Part shown: in pieces, positions 28,402-37,736 of the stretch
Layout of the letters: every line of letters starts with the position of its first letter
Position numbering within the stretch: the stretch's first letter is position 1
Assembly (NCBI RefSeq): GCF_014770435.1
Contig: NZ_CP061739.1
Location: forward strand, 124,001 to 188,000
DNA from: Psychrobacter sp. 28M-43
GTDB lineage: Bacteria; Pseudomonadota; Gammaproteobacteria; Pseudomonadales; Moraxellaceae
DNA: 64,000 nt
Reading direction: 5' to 3'
Position numbers and translations under genes: made by a program
The notes under the pieces: model-generated
Seen by the model: only the letters and a program-made list of their open reading frames with translations
What the model was told of the DNA's origin: nothing
Databases searched by the model: none

Positions 28402-29022
28402 TTATTTCTTTTCAGCGCGAGTTTTGTCAACTAAGTAGTCAACAACTTTAGCGACTTTAGCGTTTTCACCAGTTACCACATATTTGCCTTGTACAACGAC
28501 AGATGGAACACCAGTGATTTGATAACGCTTGGCGCCTTCTTGAGAGCGACCAATTTTTGTACCAACAGCGAATGAGTTATATAGGCTGTTAAATTTCTTT
28601 TCATCAACGCCTTTTGATGCATACCATTTGCTTAGTGACGCTTGATCAAACAGTTTTTTACCATCTTTATGGATAGCGTCAAATAATGCGTCATGAGTTT
28701 TGCTTTCAAAGCCTAAAAGCTGAGCTGCATAAAAACCGCGTGCATTGGCTTCCCAAACAGGGTTAAGTGCCGCTGGTGTCTTAAAGAATGCAACGTCTTT
28801 GTCTTTGGTTTTTGCCCATTTTTCCATGTGCGGGTTAAGCGCATTACAATGTGGGCAACCATACCAAAAGAATTCACGAACAATGATAGCATCACCGCTG
28901 ATTTTCTCTGGGTTGTCTAGCACACGGTAATCTTTTCCAGCGACATAGTCTGCAGCTTGTGCGCCCATAGAGGCAAGTCCAATGGCCATGGCTAGACCAG
29001 TCAGTGTGATGACACGTTTCAT
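28402..29022 (-). CDS. dsbA: Thiol:disulfide interchange protein DsbA
   Basis: Periplasmic oxidase that forms disulfides in exported proteins. The 206 residues begin with a signal peptide (MKRVITL, hydrophobic core, cleavage near AQA-AD at residue 23). The thioredoxin-fold active site FFWYGCPHC has Cys56 and Cys59, and the cis-Pro loop is GVPSVVV. AAGGATAAAG lies just before the minus-strand ATG. Its electron acceptor DsbB is not encoded in the window. Confidence 0.95.
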   Translation of the reverse strand: MKRVITLTGLAMAIGLASMGAQAADYVAGKDYRVLDNPEKISGDAIIVREFFWYGCPHCNALNPHMEKWAKTKDKDVAFFKTPAALNPVWEANARGFYAAQLLGFESKTHDALFDAIHKDGKKLFDQASLSKWYASKGVDEKKFNSLYNSFAVGTKIGRSQEGAKRYQITGVPSVVVQGKYVVTGENAKVAKVVDYLVDKTRAEKK

Positions 29023-29527
29023 ACTTTATCCTTGAGGTGTGGAGACTTAGAATGGGTTAAGAGGTTGGTGTCTATATGGTTGTTAAACATTTGACACTTC
29101 AAAATATATAGCTTTTAAAGCGTCTAAACCAGACAGTGTCGAGTATAATCGAACAATAGCAAAGTATCGACTATGATAACGTAAAATGTATGTACTTGTG
29201 AATCGCATTCTTAACCGATAGTTGTAAAGCTGTTAGCTATTATTTAAGGTATATTGCTTGTTACTTTCTGAACCTACTGTTTCTCAAACGTCTAATTTGT
29301 TTCTATATAGGATTTAAGAGATTTAAAAGTATCAGAATGCGATGTTGTCACAAGGATACGTATCTTTTCTATATCAAGATACTGCCCAAAAAACAGGGTA
29401 AAGTTTAAGCCTATTCACAATCGCTGACGATGTGCTTACGACAAAACTGCTACTCTCATGCTAATATTAAGCACATAATCGTGCACTGTAAACGATAATA
29501 ACGATAGTGACAATCAAGGAATATACC
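29023..29527 (+). other. Intergenic region between divergent dsbA and ubiG
   Basis: About 500 A+T-rich nt without a gene. It holds a candidate + strand promoter at 29091-29119 and a further TATAAT at 29144-29149, both facing ubiG. Nothing else was recognised. Confidence 0.5.
29091..29119 (+). promoter_or_regulatory. Candidate sigma-70 promoter facing ubiG
   Basis: Perfect TTGACA (29091-29096), 17-nt spacer, TTTAAA (29114-29119; 4 of 6 matches to TATAAT). It lies about 410 nt before ubiG; TATAAT at 29144-29149 is a possible alternative -10. Confidence 0.35.
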
Positions 29528-30355
29528 ATGAGCTCAGCTTTAAATTCTTCATCAACTTCAAGTGATCAGAATAATAATAGTGCTTTCAATAATACAGAGT
29601 CTAACACCATCAACGTGGATCCTAGCGAAGTCGAAAAATTTAATAACTTGGCGAGTGAGTGGTGGAGCAATACAGGGGCGTTTGCAACGCTACACGAGAT
29701 CAATCCATTACGTTTAAACTGGATAGAAGAAAACGTCAAACGTGGTTATCAAGACGCTGCTAATAAAACCGCTGAGCAAGGACTTGCTGGCAAAAAAGTA
29801 CTCGATGTAGGGTGCGGCGGCGGAATATTGTCAGAATCTATGGCACGCCGCGGTGCTGATGTGACAGGGATTGATTTAGGTACAGAAAACTTAAAGGCTG
29901 CAGCATTACATGCGGAGCAAAGCCAGTTAGAGAGCACGCTTCGTTATCAGCATATACCCGTTGAAGAGTTGGCAAAAACACATGCTGGTCAGTTTGATGT
30001 AGTGACTTGTATGGAGATGCTAGAGCACGTGCCAGATCCTAGCTCGATCGTGCAGGCTTGTTATGAGTTGTTGGCTCCTGGCGGTGTCTGTGTACTATCA
30101 ACGATTAATCGCAATCCTAAGTCTTATCTGTTTGCCATCGTTGGTGCAGAGTATGTACTGCGGTTGCTTGATCGCGGCACCCATGACTATGCTAAATTTA
30201 TTACGCCAGCAGAATTAGACAAAATGGCCCTTAACACTGGATTTGTTCGTCAGGATATTATCGGTTTGCATTATAATCCGCTGACCAAACGCTACTGGCT
30301 TGCCCAAAACGTCGATGTTAATTATATGATAGCCGTACAAAAGCCATTGGTTTAA
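29528..30355 (+). CDS. ubiG: Ubiquinone biosynthesis O-methyltransferase UbiG
   Basis: Performs both O-methylations of ubiquinone synthesis with S-adenosylmethionine. Motifs: [26 protein letters not shown]-binding [30 protein letters not shown], and a C-terminal [11 protein letters not shown]. The start is taken as ATG 29528 because AAGGA lies seven bases upstream. The product is 275 residues, with a Ser/Asn-rich N-terminal extension of about 30. A GTG at 29507 is in frame. Downstream mupP and yciK follow the same order as in Pseudomonas. Confidence 0.95.
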   Translation: MSSALNSSSTSSDQNNNSAFNNTESNTINVDPSEVEKFNNLASEWWSNTGAFATLHEINPLRLNWIEENVKRGYQDAANKTAEQGLAGKKVLDVGCGGGILSESMARRGADVTGIDLGTENLKAAALHAEQSQLESTLRYQHIPVEELAKTHAGQFDVVTCMEMLEHVPDPSSIVQACYELLAPGGVCVLSTINRNPKSYLFAIVGAEYVLRLLDRGTHDYAKFITPAELDKMALNTGFVRQDIIGLHYNPLTKRYWLAQNVDVNYMIAVQKPLV

Positions 30356-30422
30356 TGCTGCACGCAGCCATTTATTTGCCATACTTTCACTAAACACGTC
30401 ATCAATCTCAAGAGCATTCACT

Positions 30423-31133
30423 ATGACCCAATTTGTAAAAGCTGTTTTATTTGACCTTGATGGGACATTAATCGATACTGCTGCTGATTTTGTTCGTATC
30501 ATTGGTAAAATGAGTCTCGAAAATGACTGGCAGGCACCGCCTGAAGCGGAAATCCGCGAGCAAGTCTCTGCGGGTGCCTCGGCCATGGTGCAATTGATGC
30601 TAAGACATAACGATCAACTCGAAGTCAGCGAGGAAGAGTTGCTTGAGTTTCGTCAGCAGTTCTTAGATGATTATGAAGCAGATATCTGTGTCGATAGCTG
30701 CGTGTTTCAGGCGCTTGAAGCGGTACTGACTGAACTTGAAGCAAAGGGCGTGCCATGGGGTATCGTTACCAACAAGCCGCGTTATTTAGCCGAAAAGCTA
30801 TTAAGTGAGATGCAACTGGATCAACGCTGTGCGGTTTTGGTCTGTCCAGATGATGTATCACGTACCAAACCAGACCCAGAGCCAATGTATATGGCGCTGG
30901 AAAAACTGGGTATTCCACGAGGCGCGGCAGGCTGCGTGCTCTATGTCGGTGATCATGTGCGTGATATTGAAGCTGGCAACGCCGCTGGCATGCCAACGAT
31001 TTTGGCCGCTTATGGATATATTCCACCTGAAGATCAAAAGTCTTTAAAAAAATGGGGCGCCGACTATATTACGGATACGCCTGAGCAGTTAAATAAATTA
31101 CTGCTATCGTCTGGTAAGTTTGAGTATTTATAG
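30423..31133 (+). CDS. mupP: N-acetylmuramic acid 6-phosphate phosphatase MupP (HAD family)
   Basis: In Pseudomonas MupP dephosphorylates MurNAc 6-phosphate in cell-wall recycling; related enzymes are phosphoglycolate phosphatases. HAD motifs are present: FDLDGTLIDT (nucleophile Asp and acid Asp), IVTNKP, KPDPEPM and YVGDHVRDIEAG. The segments WGIVTNKP, CPDDVSRTKPDPEP and GYIPPED, together with the position between ubiG and yciK, favour MupP over Gph. 236 residues. The exact substrate is inferred from context. Confidence 0.82.
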   Translation: MTQFVKAVLFDLDGTLIDTAADFVRIIGKMSLENDWQAPPEAEIREQVSAGASAMVQLMLRHNDQLEVSEEELLEFRQQFLDDYEADICVDSCVFQALEAVLTELEAKGVPWGIVTNKPRYLAEKLLSEMQLDQRCAVLVCPDDVSRTKPDPEPMYMALEKLGIPRGAAGCVLYVGDHVRDIEAGNAAGMPTILAAYGYIPPEDQKSLKKWGADYITDTPEQLNKLLLSSGKFEYL

Positions 31134-31258
31134 ACTGCTATTTTCTAAGCTGCCTTAGTAGAGCTAGTAATAAAGCTAAAGCACAAATTTTATAACATCG
31201 AATTTATAACTATAAGCACATATCCTCAACGATTTAATGATAAGTAGTGAGCAATGCC

Positions 31259-32095
31259 ATGAGTGACAATAATAACCAACCAGTCGTTCCACAAGACAAT
31301 AAAAAAACTGCTCAAAGTCCTATTCAGCCTTTGACTCATGATGATATTCGTAGCTTTGTACCGTCAAGTAACTGCTTAAATGGCAAGACTATTTTAGTGA
31401 CTGGAGCAGGGGATGGTATTGGCCGCGTTGCGGCGTTGACCTATGCTCGTTATGGTGCCACTGTTCTATTGTTAGGACGTACTAGTAGTAAACTTGAATA
31501 CGTCTACGATGAGATTGAGAGCCTTGGTGGTAAGCAGCCTGCTATGTTGCCGATGAATCTAGAAGGGGCGACTTACGCTGAAATGCAGCAGCTCGAAGGG
31601 CTAATCAATAAAGAAGTCGGCCAGTTAGATGGCATATTGCATAATGCTGGTGTATTAGGACAACTGACGCCGCTTGAGATGTATGACGTCGATACTTTTG
31701 CCCAAGTGATGAAAGTTAATTTCACTGCGACTTTTATGCTGACTCAAGCGCTATTACCGCTATTAAAAGATGCTGATCATGGCTCTGTTGTCTTTACCTC
31801 TAGCACTGTAGGTACACATCCTCGCGCATTTTGGGGTGCTTATGCACTCTCCAAACAAGCAGTAGAAGGTATGAGTGATATCTTTACTCAAGAGACGCAG
31901 AACACAACCAATCTACGTTTTAACTGCGTTAATCCAGGTGGTACTCGTACCAATATGCGCTCACATGCGTATCCAGGTGAAAACCCTATGAGCTTAAAAA
32001 CACCTGAAGATATCATGGCAGGCTATGTCTGTCTGATGAGTGATGAAAGTATTGGCGTACGCGGTCAAGTGATTGAGCTACAACCTAAAGATTAG
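31259..32095 (+). CDS. yciK: YciK-type short-chain dehydrogenase/reductase
   Basis: NAD(P)-dependent SDR oxidoreductase of unknown substrate. Visible features are cofactor-binding VTGAGDGIGR, HNAGVLG (the NAG motif), the catalytic Ser in SSTVG and the Tyr-x-x-x-Lys in GAYALSKQA, then NPGGTRTNMR. The start is ambiguous: ATG 31259 (278 residues) is chosen, and an in-frame GTG at 31247 adds four. The N-terminal 40 residues are polar and specific to this lineage. It follows ubiG-mupP as in Pseudomonas. Confidence 0.85.
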   Translation: MSDNNNQPVVPQDNKKTAQSPIQPLTHDDIRSFVPSSNCLNGKTILVTGAGDGIGRVAALTYARYGATVLLLGRTSSKLEYVYDEIESLGGKQPAMLPMNLEGATYAEMQQLEGLINKEVGQLDGILHNAGVLGQLTPLEMYDVDTFAQVMKVNFTATFMLTQALLPLLKDADHGSVVFTSSTVGTHPRAFWGAYALSKQAVEGMSDIFTQETQNTTNLRFNCVNPGGTRTNMRSHAYPGENPMSLKTPEDIMAGYVCLMSDESIGVRGQVIELQPKD

Positions 32096-32252
32096 TAGCG
32101 AAGTTTTAAGTTGAGTCAAAATAACTACGTCATTCTTTATTGACGGTTTTATACACTATTGCAGGTTGCAATTAACCATAGCTAGCCCCATCTATTTGTT
32201 ATTAAAGACATTTGCATTGTCTAATTATAATGAATAAAAATAGGATAAAATT

Positions 32253-32519
32253 ATGGCAGGTGGCTGGTCAAGAGATGGTGCTGAGCACGAACAAATGGAT
32301 GCAACTGTAAATGATGCGTTGGAGCGAGCGCGACGTTCGTTACCGACAGGTGTGAGTGCTGAGCTGTGTGACGAATGTGGTAAGCCTATTCCAGAGGCAA
32401 GGCGACTGGCAGTGCCCGGTATTCAGCACTGCGTTAGCTGTCAGACGGAGCTTGAACAAGAAGCAAAAGCGGCTGAGCTATTTAACCGTCGTGGTAGTAA
32501 AGATAGTCAATTGCGTTAA
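32253..32519 (+). CDS. ybiI: DksA/TraR-type zinc-finger protein YbiI
   Basis: Small C4 zinc-finger protein of 88 residues. The four Cys occur as CDECGKP and CVSCQ, spaced as in the DksA/TraR finger. The ending FNRRGSKDSQLR and the beginning MAGGW are characteristic of YbiI. It lacks the long coiled coil of DksA, so a direct RNA-polymerase role is not assured. A 15-bp terminator follows. The next gene, convergent, is a COG0523 GTPase, a family often linked to zinc handling. Confidence 0.88.
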   Translation: MAGGWSRDGAEHEQMDATVNDALERARRSLPTGVSAELCDECGKPIPEARRLAVPGIQHCVSCQTELEQEAKAAELFNRRGSKDSQLR

Positions 32520-32538
32520 AAAATAGTTAGTTGCGTTG

Positions 32539-32589
32539 AAAAAAAGGGCGGACATTGCTAGATAAAATAGCAATGTCCGCCCTTTTTTT
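32539..32589. terminator. Strong bidirectional terminator after ybiI
   Basis: 15-bp perfect stem GGGCGGACATTGCTA (32546-32560) with TAGCAATGTCCGCCC (32568-32582), 7-nt loop, A-run before and T-run (32583-32589) after. Confidence 0.94.
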
Positions 32590-32597
32590 GTCTGTTG

Positions 32598-33872
32598 CTA
32601 TATAACCAGTGCCATCAGTTCGCGATCGCACTCTTCCCAATCTATCAATACTGATGACGCTTTGGCATCATTCTCAGTTTCTGATTTTTCTGTAGCTTTA
32701 TCGACAGCATTTGTATCGACAGTATTGCCTAATTGCAAAATAATTTCCAATCGACTATCAGTCTGTGGGTCGATAGTTTTAGTGGTTAGACTACCAGGGT
32801 TAAAATTGATCTGCATCCAGCCGTCAGAAGTATGTACCACGCCTTTGATACGTTGCCAGTTTGGCAATGCTAACAACCAATTCTGTAAATCGTCAGCGTT
32901 TAGTATGTAGTGTGCAGGTAGTCGCCATCCAGCCAATTGAAAATCTTGCTGCTCTTCATGATAGCGATAGGGCAGATCACTATCAGCACTGGTCTGAGGA
33001 TTGGCCTGAGCCTCGCTCTCATCGGTAGATGAACTCGATGATGGCAGAGTTGCTAAAGAGTTGGCTTGAGACTGTACAGCAATCATCGATTTTGTAGGAT
33101 TAGAGATACTTACTTTTCGTTGATTCGAAATGATAGAGCTGGGCTTATTCAGTTGGTCGTTTAAAGTAGACGAGTATGCATCTGCTACAAGTTTATTTGC
33201 TACAAACTTATCTGATGAATGGACATCTGATGAGTCTGTTGTCTCAGGTGCCGTTAGTTCTGATGCTGCCCAGATGATTTTTACTTGTGAATTTAGCTTG
33301 GTTATCCATTCTACCAAGACCTGTTTTTCGCTAGTATCTAATTGGGTATAACGATTGATTATCAGCACATCGGCATCACGGACATGCGCTTGAAAACCAT
33401 CATGGTCACGATACTTAATCTGTTGCCACTGCTCGCCACTCAGTACGGTTATCACTGCATTCATCTTTAGGGCAGTTTGCCAATGCGGCGCACTAAGTTG
33501 TAGTATCAGCTCACGTGGATGTGCCAATCCTGTGGGCTCGATTAATAATCGCTGTGCATGATGGTCACTGAGCAGACGACTGATTGCAATTTGTAAGGGC
33601 AGCTGACTGGTGCAGCAAATACAGCCACCACTGACCTCACGAATGGCGATATTTTTTTGCTCAAGATCGTTATCTTGAGAGCTTGCAAGGAGTGCGCCAT
33701 CAATACCGATACGGCCAAACTCATTGATTAGGAGAGCCCAGTGCTCGTCATCAGGTTTCGAGGCCAGTAACTGATTAATTACAGTGGTTTTGCCAGCACC
33801 TAAAAACCCTGTCACTAACGTGCAGGGTATGTTTTGAAAAATAATTGGGTTTTTCACAAATAGGCTCATCAT
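32598..33872 (-). CDS. COG0523 (CobW/P47K) family GTPase, putative metal chaperone
   Basis: G3E-family GTPase of 424 residues. It has the Walker A TGFLGAGKTT, the family metal-binding motif GGCICC (C-x-C-C), LIEPTGLAHPRE and NRYTQLDT (the NKxD equivalent, with Arg for Lys). A Ser/Thr-rich linker of about 100 residues separates the GTPase from a C-terminal CobW_C domain. Such proteins deliver zinc, cobalt or iron; which one cannot be told here. Start chosen at ATG 33872 (MMSLF); a GTG at 33902 is possible but lies inside a palindrome. ompR is 64 nt upstream in the same direction. Confidence 0.82.
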   Translation of the reverse strand: MMSLFVKNPIIFQNIPCTLVTGFLGAGKTTVINQLLASKPDDEHWALLINEFGRIGIDGALLASSQDNDLEQKNIAIREVSGGCICCTSQLPLQIAISRLLSDHHAQRLLIEPTGLAHPRELILQLSAPHWQTALKMNAVITVLSGEQWQQIKYRDHDGFQAHVRDADVLIINRYTQLDTSEKQVLVEWITKLNSQVKIIWAASELTAPETTDSSDVHSSDKFVANKLVADAYSSTLNDQLNKPSSIISNQRKVSISNPTKSMIAVQSQANSLATLPSSSSSTDESEAQANPQTSADSDLPYRYHEEQQDFQLAGWRLPAHYILNADDLQNWLLALPNWQRIKGVVHTSDGWMQINFNPGSLTTKTIDPQTDSRLEIILQLGNTVDTNAVDKATEKSETENDAKASSVLIDWEECDRELMALVI

Positions 33873-33879
33873 ATTGGCA

Positions 33880-33903
33880 CGTGTTTGTGAGTAAACAAAC
33901 ACG
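33880..33903. promoter_or_regulatory. Palindrome upstream of the COG0523 gene
   Basis: Perfect 9-bp arms CGTGTTTGT (33880-33888) and ACAAACACG (33895-33903) with a 6-bp spacer, lying between the ompR stop and the ATG at 33872. No T-run, so it looks like an operator or leader hairpin rather than a terminator. It does not resemble the Zur box I know. Confidence 0.45.
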
Positions 33904-33936
33904 GCCTATATTAAAAGGAATTAGATCAGTCAAAAA

Positions 33937-34695
33937 TTATTCACTCTTGATGGTTTCTACCTCAGCTTCATCAGGAACGAACACGTAGCCCACGCCCCAT
34001 ACGGTCTGGATATAACGCGCTTGTGAAGGGTTGTCCTCAATCAAGCGACGTAGACGTGATACTTGGACGTCGATAGAACGCTCCATCGCACCCCATTCAC
34101 GACCACGGGCAAGGTTCATCAATTTATCACGGGTCAATGGCTCACGTGGATGCTGTACGAGCGCTTTTAGTACTGAAAACTCACCTGTCGTCAAAGTGAC
34201 TACGTTACCATCACGTTTGAGCGTACGAGTCGATAGATCTAGTGTCCATGGACCAAACTCGACCACTTCCATTTGATGACTTGGCGCACCTGGCAACTCA
34301 CGGTTTTGACGACGCAGTACTGCTTTGATACGAGCCAATAGCTCTTTTGGGTTAAAAGGCTTAGGCAGATAATCATCTGCACCCGCTTCTAGACCTGCAA
34401 TACGGTCAGCATCGCCACCTTTGGCAGTCAGCATAATGATAGGAATATCTGCATTGTCTTCACGCAGACGCTTACAGATACTGATACCGTCTTCGCCTGG
34501 TAGCATCAAATCGAGTACGACCAAAGAGAAAAGCTCACGTTGCATGAGTTTGTCCATCTGACTACCATCATGAGCAGTACGAACGACAAAACCGTCGTCT
34601 TCTAGGAAGCGTTGCAACAAAGAGCGCAGACGAGCATCGTCATCGACGACTAAAATACGCTGAGTTAACGTGTCAGGGCTGTTGTTATCAGTCAT
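33937..34695 (-). CDS. ompR: OmpR-type response regulator
   Basis: Two-component response regulator of 252 residues. The receiver domain has the acidic pocket VVDDDARLR, phospho-acceptor Asp62 in VVLDLMLPGEDG, the MLTAKG Thr and KPFNPKEL. The C-terminal winged helix has TGEFSVLKALVQHP and SRLRRLIEDNP ... WGVGYVF. Its sequence is close to OmpR of gammaproteobacteria. The usual partner envZ is not next to it; the next gene on this strand is the COG0523 GTPase, and upstream lies the divergent tex. Confidence 0.9.
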   Translation of the reverse strand: MTDNNSPDTLTQRILVVDDDARLRSLLQRFLEDDGFVVRTAHDGSQMDKLMQRELFSLVVLDLMLPGEDGISICKRLREDNADIPIIMLTAKGGDADRIAGLEAGADDYLPKPFNPKELLARIKAVLRRQNRELPGAPSHQMEVVEFGPWTLDLSTRTLKRDGNVVTLTTGEFSVLKALVQHPREPLTRDKLMNLARGREWGAMERSIDVQVSRLRRLIEDNPSQARYIQTVWGVGYVFVPDEAEVETIKSE

Positions 34696-35073
34696 ACAGG
34701 CATCCTTTTATAAAAATTATTGTTATCAGAAACTACAAGTAAATAGCTATGAGCAAAAACACTGCCACTAATTATCATTATTTAATTATTGGTTACGAAT
34801 AAGCACTTCATAAAATTAAAAACTATTGTTCAATATGTCAGCACATATCAATATTTGTGTTATTGATACTTTAGTGTATAAGATTGCACCGAGAATTGCA
34901 TCACCCATGATAATAAATGCTGTATGCGTTTGTTTAACAAGTCCATAGGATGTGTGATATAGAACGATTTGCGTCCTAAAATGCGCAATAAATAACGAAA
35001 AGATAAAAAGGATTTTTATTCATGCAGCTTTTGCTATAATGCAAAGCTACATTTCTCAACGATTGATACGTAT
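34696..35073 (+). other. Intergenic region between divergent ompR and tex
   Basis: 378 A+T-rich nt with no gene. An extended -10 box for tex lies at 35032-35040. No other element was recognised; the ompR promoter must also lie here. Confidence 0.5.
35032..35040 (+). promoter_or_regulatory. Extended -10 promoter of tex
   Basis: TGCTATAAT matches TGnTATAAT exactly, 33 nt before the tex ATG. The -35 region (A/T-rich) has no close TTGACA. Confidence 0.55.
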
Positions 35074-37620
35074 ATGAGTAGCACTGATACCTTAACGTCA
35101 TCTCAAACCTCGACAAATGCACAGGTTTTAGATGCAACCACACACGCGAATATTCACGACAAGCTTGCTCGCGCGCTTGGCATTAAGACTGCTCAAGTCA
35201 ATGCGTTTGTCAAACTTTATGATGAAGGCGCGACGGTTCCTTTTATCGCGCGTTACCGCAAAGAAAAGACTCAGAATCTTGATGATGCGCAGCTGCGTGC
35301 TTTAGAGAAGTCTCTTAACTATGAGCGTGACATGGCAACACGTCGCCTCAAAATTACTGAGCTGCTAAGCACACAGGGCAATCTGACTGAAGAGCTACAG
35401 ACGCGTATTGATAACGCGACGTCTAAGCTTGAGCTTGAAGACATCTATCTGCCATATCGTCCGCGTCGTCGTTCACCTGCTGCCAAAGCTCGCGCCGCTG
35501 GTCTTGATACTGCTGCCCAAGCGGTCTTGACCCAAGAAATCACTCCAACGGATGCCTTGGCTGATTATCAAGTCCAGTCAAGTATCACTGATGACAGTGG
35601 TAATGAAATCGAAGTTGATTTTAGCGATATTGAAAAACAACTCGCTGGCGTACAAGCGATTATCGTTGATGAATGGACACAAGCATTGGGCTTGTTGGAC
35701 AACTTGCGCAGTGGCTTTGCCAAGACTGCTAGTATCGTATCGAGCGTTGCGAGCGAAGAAAAGCGCGAAGTTGGCGAAAAATTCAAAGACTACTTTGAGC
35801 ATAGCGAAAGCCTTGCTCGACTGCCAAATCATCGCCTATTAGCAATGTTGCGCGGTCGTCAAGAAAACGTCTTGGGTCTAAAAATTGAAGGCGAAGACGC
35901 ACCATTTATCGAAAAAATTATCAGTCATTTCGATGTTGATGCCAAAGCGCCAGCAGCACGCCGTGAGTTTTTGGCAGAGGCAGCCAGTAGCTTGTGGAAA
36001 GACAAATGGCGTCCGCATATTGAGCATCGCCTGTTAACTGAAAAGCGCTTAGCCGCAGAAGCGGATGCGATTGATGTGTTCGCTAGCAACTTACAGCATT
36101 TGCTAATGTCTGCACCTGCAGGCCCTAAAGTAATCTTAGGTGTCGATCCTGGTATCCGTCATGGCGTAAAAATGGCTATCGTCGATGCGCAAGGTCATGT
36201 CATGTCAGATAGCGAAGAGAAGCCTGTCATAGCGACAGTGTATCCGTTTGCACCTGATAATAAGATGGATGAAGCCAAGAAAGTCATCGATGCGCTGTTG
36301 AGCACTTATAACGTTGATTTGGTCGCTATCGGTAATGGTACGGCAAGTCGCGAAACAGATGCGATGATCAAAGAGATTCTGGCTGCAAATGATGCACTGA
36401 AAGCCAAAGCTGTCATTGTTAATGAGTCTGGCGCGTCTGTTTATTCAGCGAGTGAACTTGCTAGTGATGAGCTTGCCAATCTAGACGTTTCTGTACGTGG
36501 TGCGGTTTCTATCGCGCGTCGCTTGCAGGATCCATTATCAGAGCTTGTGAAAGTTGATCCAAAAGCCATTGGTGTGGGTCAATATCAGCATGACGTCAAT
36601 CAAAACCAGCTTGCCGATAGTCTTGATAAAGTAACTCAAGATAGCGTGAATGCCGTGGGTGTGGATGTAAATACAGCCAGCCCAGCTATCTTGGCTCACA
36701 TCGCAGGTCTTAACCGCAATGTGGCGCAGCAAATTGTCACCTATCGCAAAGAGCACGGTGCATTTGATAGCCGTGAAGCGCTTAAAAACGTCCCACGTCT
36801 AGGTGCTAAGACATTTGAGCAAGCAGCTGGTTTCTTGCGTATTCATAATGGTAGCAATCCATTAGATGCTACTGGTGTGCATCCAGAGAGCTATGCATTG
36901 GTCGATAGCTTACTCGCACAAGCGGACAAGCCGCTGTCAGAAGTCATCGGAAATGATGGCGTGTTAAATACTATTGATACGACTACATTGGCTGCTAATG
37001 ACGACAATGTCAGCGTAAAAGCGATTATCGAAGAGCTTGCTAAACCTGCTCGTGATCCTCGTCCTGAGTTTAAAACGGCCAATTTCCGTGATGACGTCAA
37101 TAGTATCAAAGATTTGAGCGAAGGCATGACGTTAGAAGGGGTAGTCACTAACGTAACGGCCTTTGGTTGTTTCGTTGATGTTGGCGTACATCAAGATGGT
37201 TTGGTACACATCTCGCAGATGGCCAATGACTTTGTCGCAGATCCTATGAATCGTGTCAAACCTGGTGATATCGTATCGGTACGGGTTATCTCTATCGATG
37301 AGAAACGTGGTCGTATCGGCTTTAGCATGAAACCTGAATCTGAAAAACCTGTCCGTACGGCTGCCAAGTCTACGACAGCTAGTACAGATGGTGAGAAAAC
37401 CAGTCGTCCACGCAATAATAACGCAAATAGTGACCGTCCAAATAATAGCCGTCCAGCTGCTGACAAACGTCCGTCTAAGCCACGTAGCAAGCGTCAGGAT
37501 AAAGACAACGCGAGCAATCGTAGTAAGCCAGTAAAAAATGATAAAGCTGAAGCCCCAAGTAAAATGGGTACATTCGGCGCTTTATTACAAGAAGCTGGTG
37601 TGACTAAAACTAAGAAATAA
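35074..37620 (+). CDS. tex: Tex family S1 RNA-binding transcription accessory protein
   Basis: Conserved nucleic-acid-binding protein linked to transcription and stress tolerance. Domains in 848 residues: N-terminal Tex helical domain (VPFIARYRKEKT, DIYLPYRPRRRSPA), a YqgF/RNase H-like domain (ILGVDPGIRHGVK ... AIGNGTASRETD), helix-hairpin-helix repeats (NTASPAILAHIAGL, FDSREALKNVPRLG), and an S1 domain (GVVTNVTAFGCFVDVGVH). A basic Asn/Ser/Lys/Arg-rich tail covers about the last 80 residues. The tail makes it longer than E. coli Tex (about 770). Terminator 40 nt downstream. Confidence 0.95.
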   Translation: MSSTDTLTSSQTSTNAQVLDATTHANIHDKLARALGIKTAQVNAFVKLYDEGATVPFIARYRKEKTQNLDDAQLRALEKSLNYERDMATRRLKITELLSTQGNLTEELQTRIDNATSKLELEDIYLPYRPRRRSPAAKARAAGLDTAAQAVLTQEITPTDALADYQVQSSITDDSGNEIEVDFSDIEKQLAGVQAIIVDEWTQALGLLDNLRSGFAKTASIVSSVASEEKREVGEKFKDYFEHSESLARLPNHRLLAMLRGRQENVLGLKIEGEDAPFIEKIISHFDVDAKAPAARREFLAEAASSLWKDKWRPHIEHRLLTEKRLAAEADAIDVFASNLQHLLMSAPAGPKVILGVDPGIRHGVKMAIVDAQGHVMSDSEEKPVIATVYPFAPDNKMDEAKKVIDALLSTYNVDLVAIGNGTASRETDAMIKEILAANDALKAKAVIVNESGASVYSASELASDELANLDVSVRGAVSIARRLQDPLSELVKVDPKAIGVGQYQHDVNQNQLADSLDKVTQDSVNAVGVDVNTASPAILAHIAGLNRNVAQQIVTYRKEHGAFDSREALKNVPRLGAKTFEQAAGFLRIHNGSNPLDATGVHPESYALVDSLLAQADKPLSEVIGNDGVLNTIDTTTLAANDDNVSVKAIIEELAKPARDPRPEFKTANFRDDVNSIKDLSEGMTLEGVVTNVTAFGCFVDVGVHQDGLVHISQMANDFVADPMNRVKPGDIVSVRVISIDEKRGRIGFSMKPESEKPVRTAAKSTTASTDGEKTSRPRNNNANSDRPNNSRPAADKRPSKPRSKRQDKDNASNRSKPVKNDKAEAPSKMGTFGALLQEAGVTKTKK

Positions 37621-37660
37621 ATACTGATAAAAATAGCTAAAATTTATAGTTTGGTATAAC

Positions 37661-37690
37661 AAAAAAGGCAGCCATATGGCTGCCTTTTTA
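37661..37690. terminator. Bidirectional terminator after tex
   Basis: Perfect palindrome GGCAGCCATATGGCTGCC (37667-37684) flanked by A-run (37661-37666) and T-run (37685-37689); shared with the convergent exported-protein gene. Confidence 0.88.
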
Positions 37691-37736
37691 TATAAGTAAT
37701 ACGCTTACAAACTAATCAAATAAACTAACTATCTGC

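Noticed and set aside
33880..33903. Palindrome as ompR terminator
   Set aside because: No T-run on the minus strand and it lies immediately before the next start codon.
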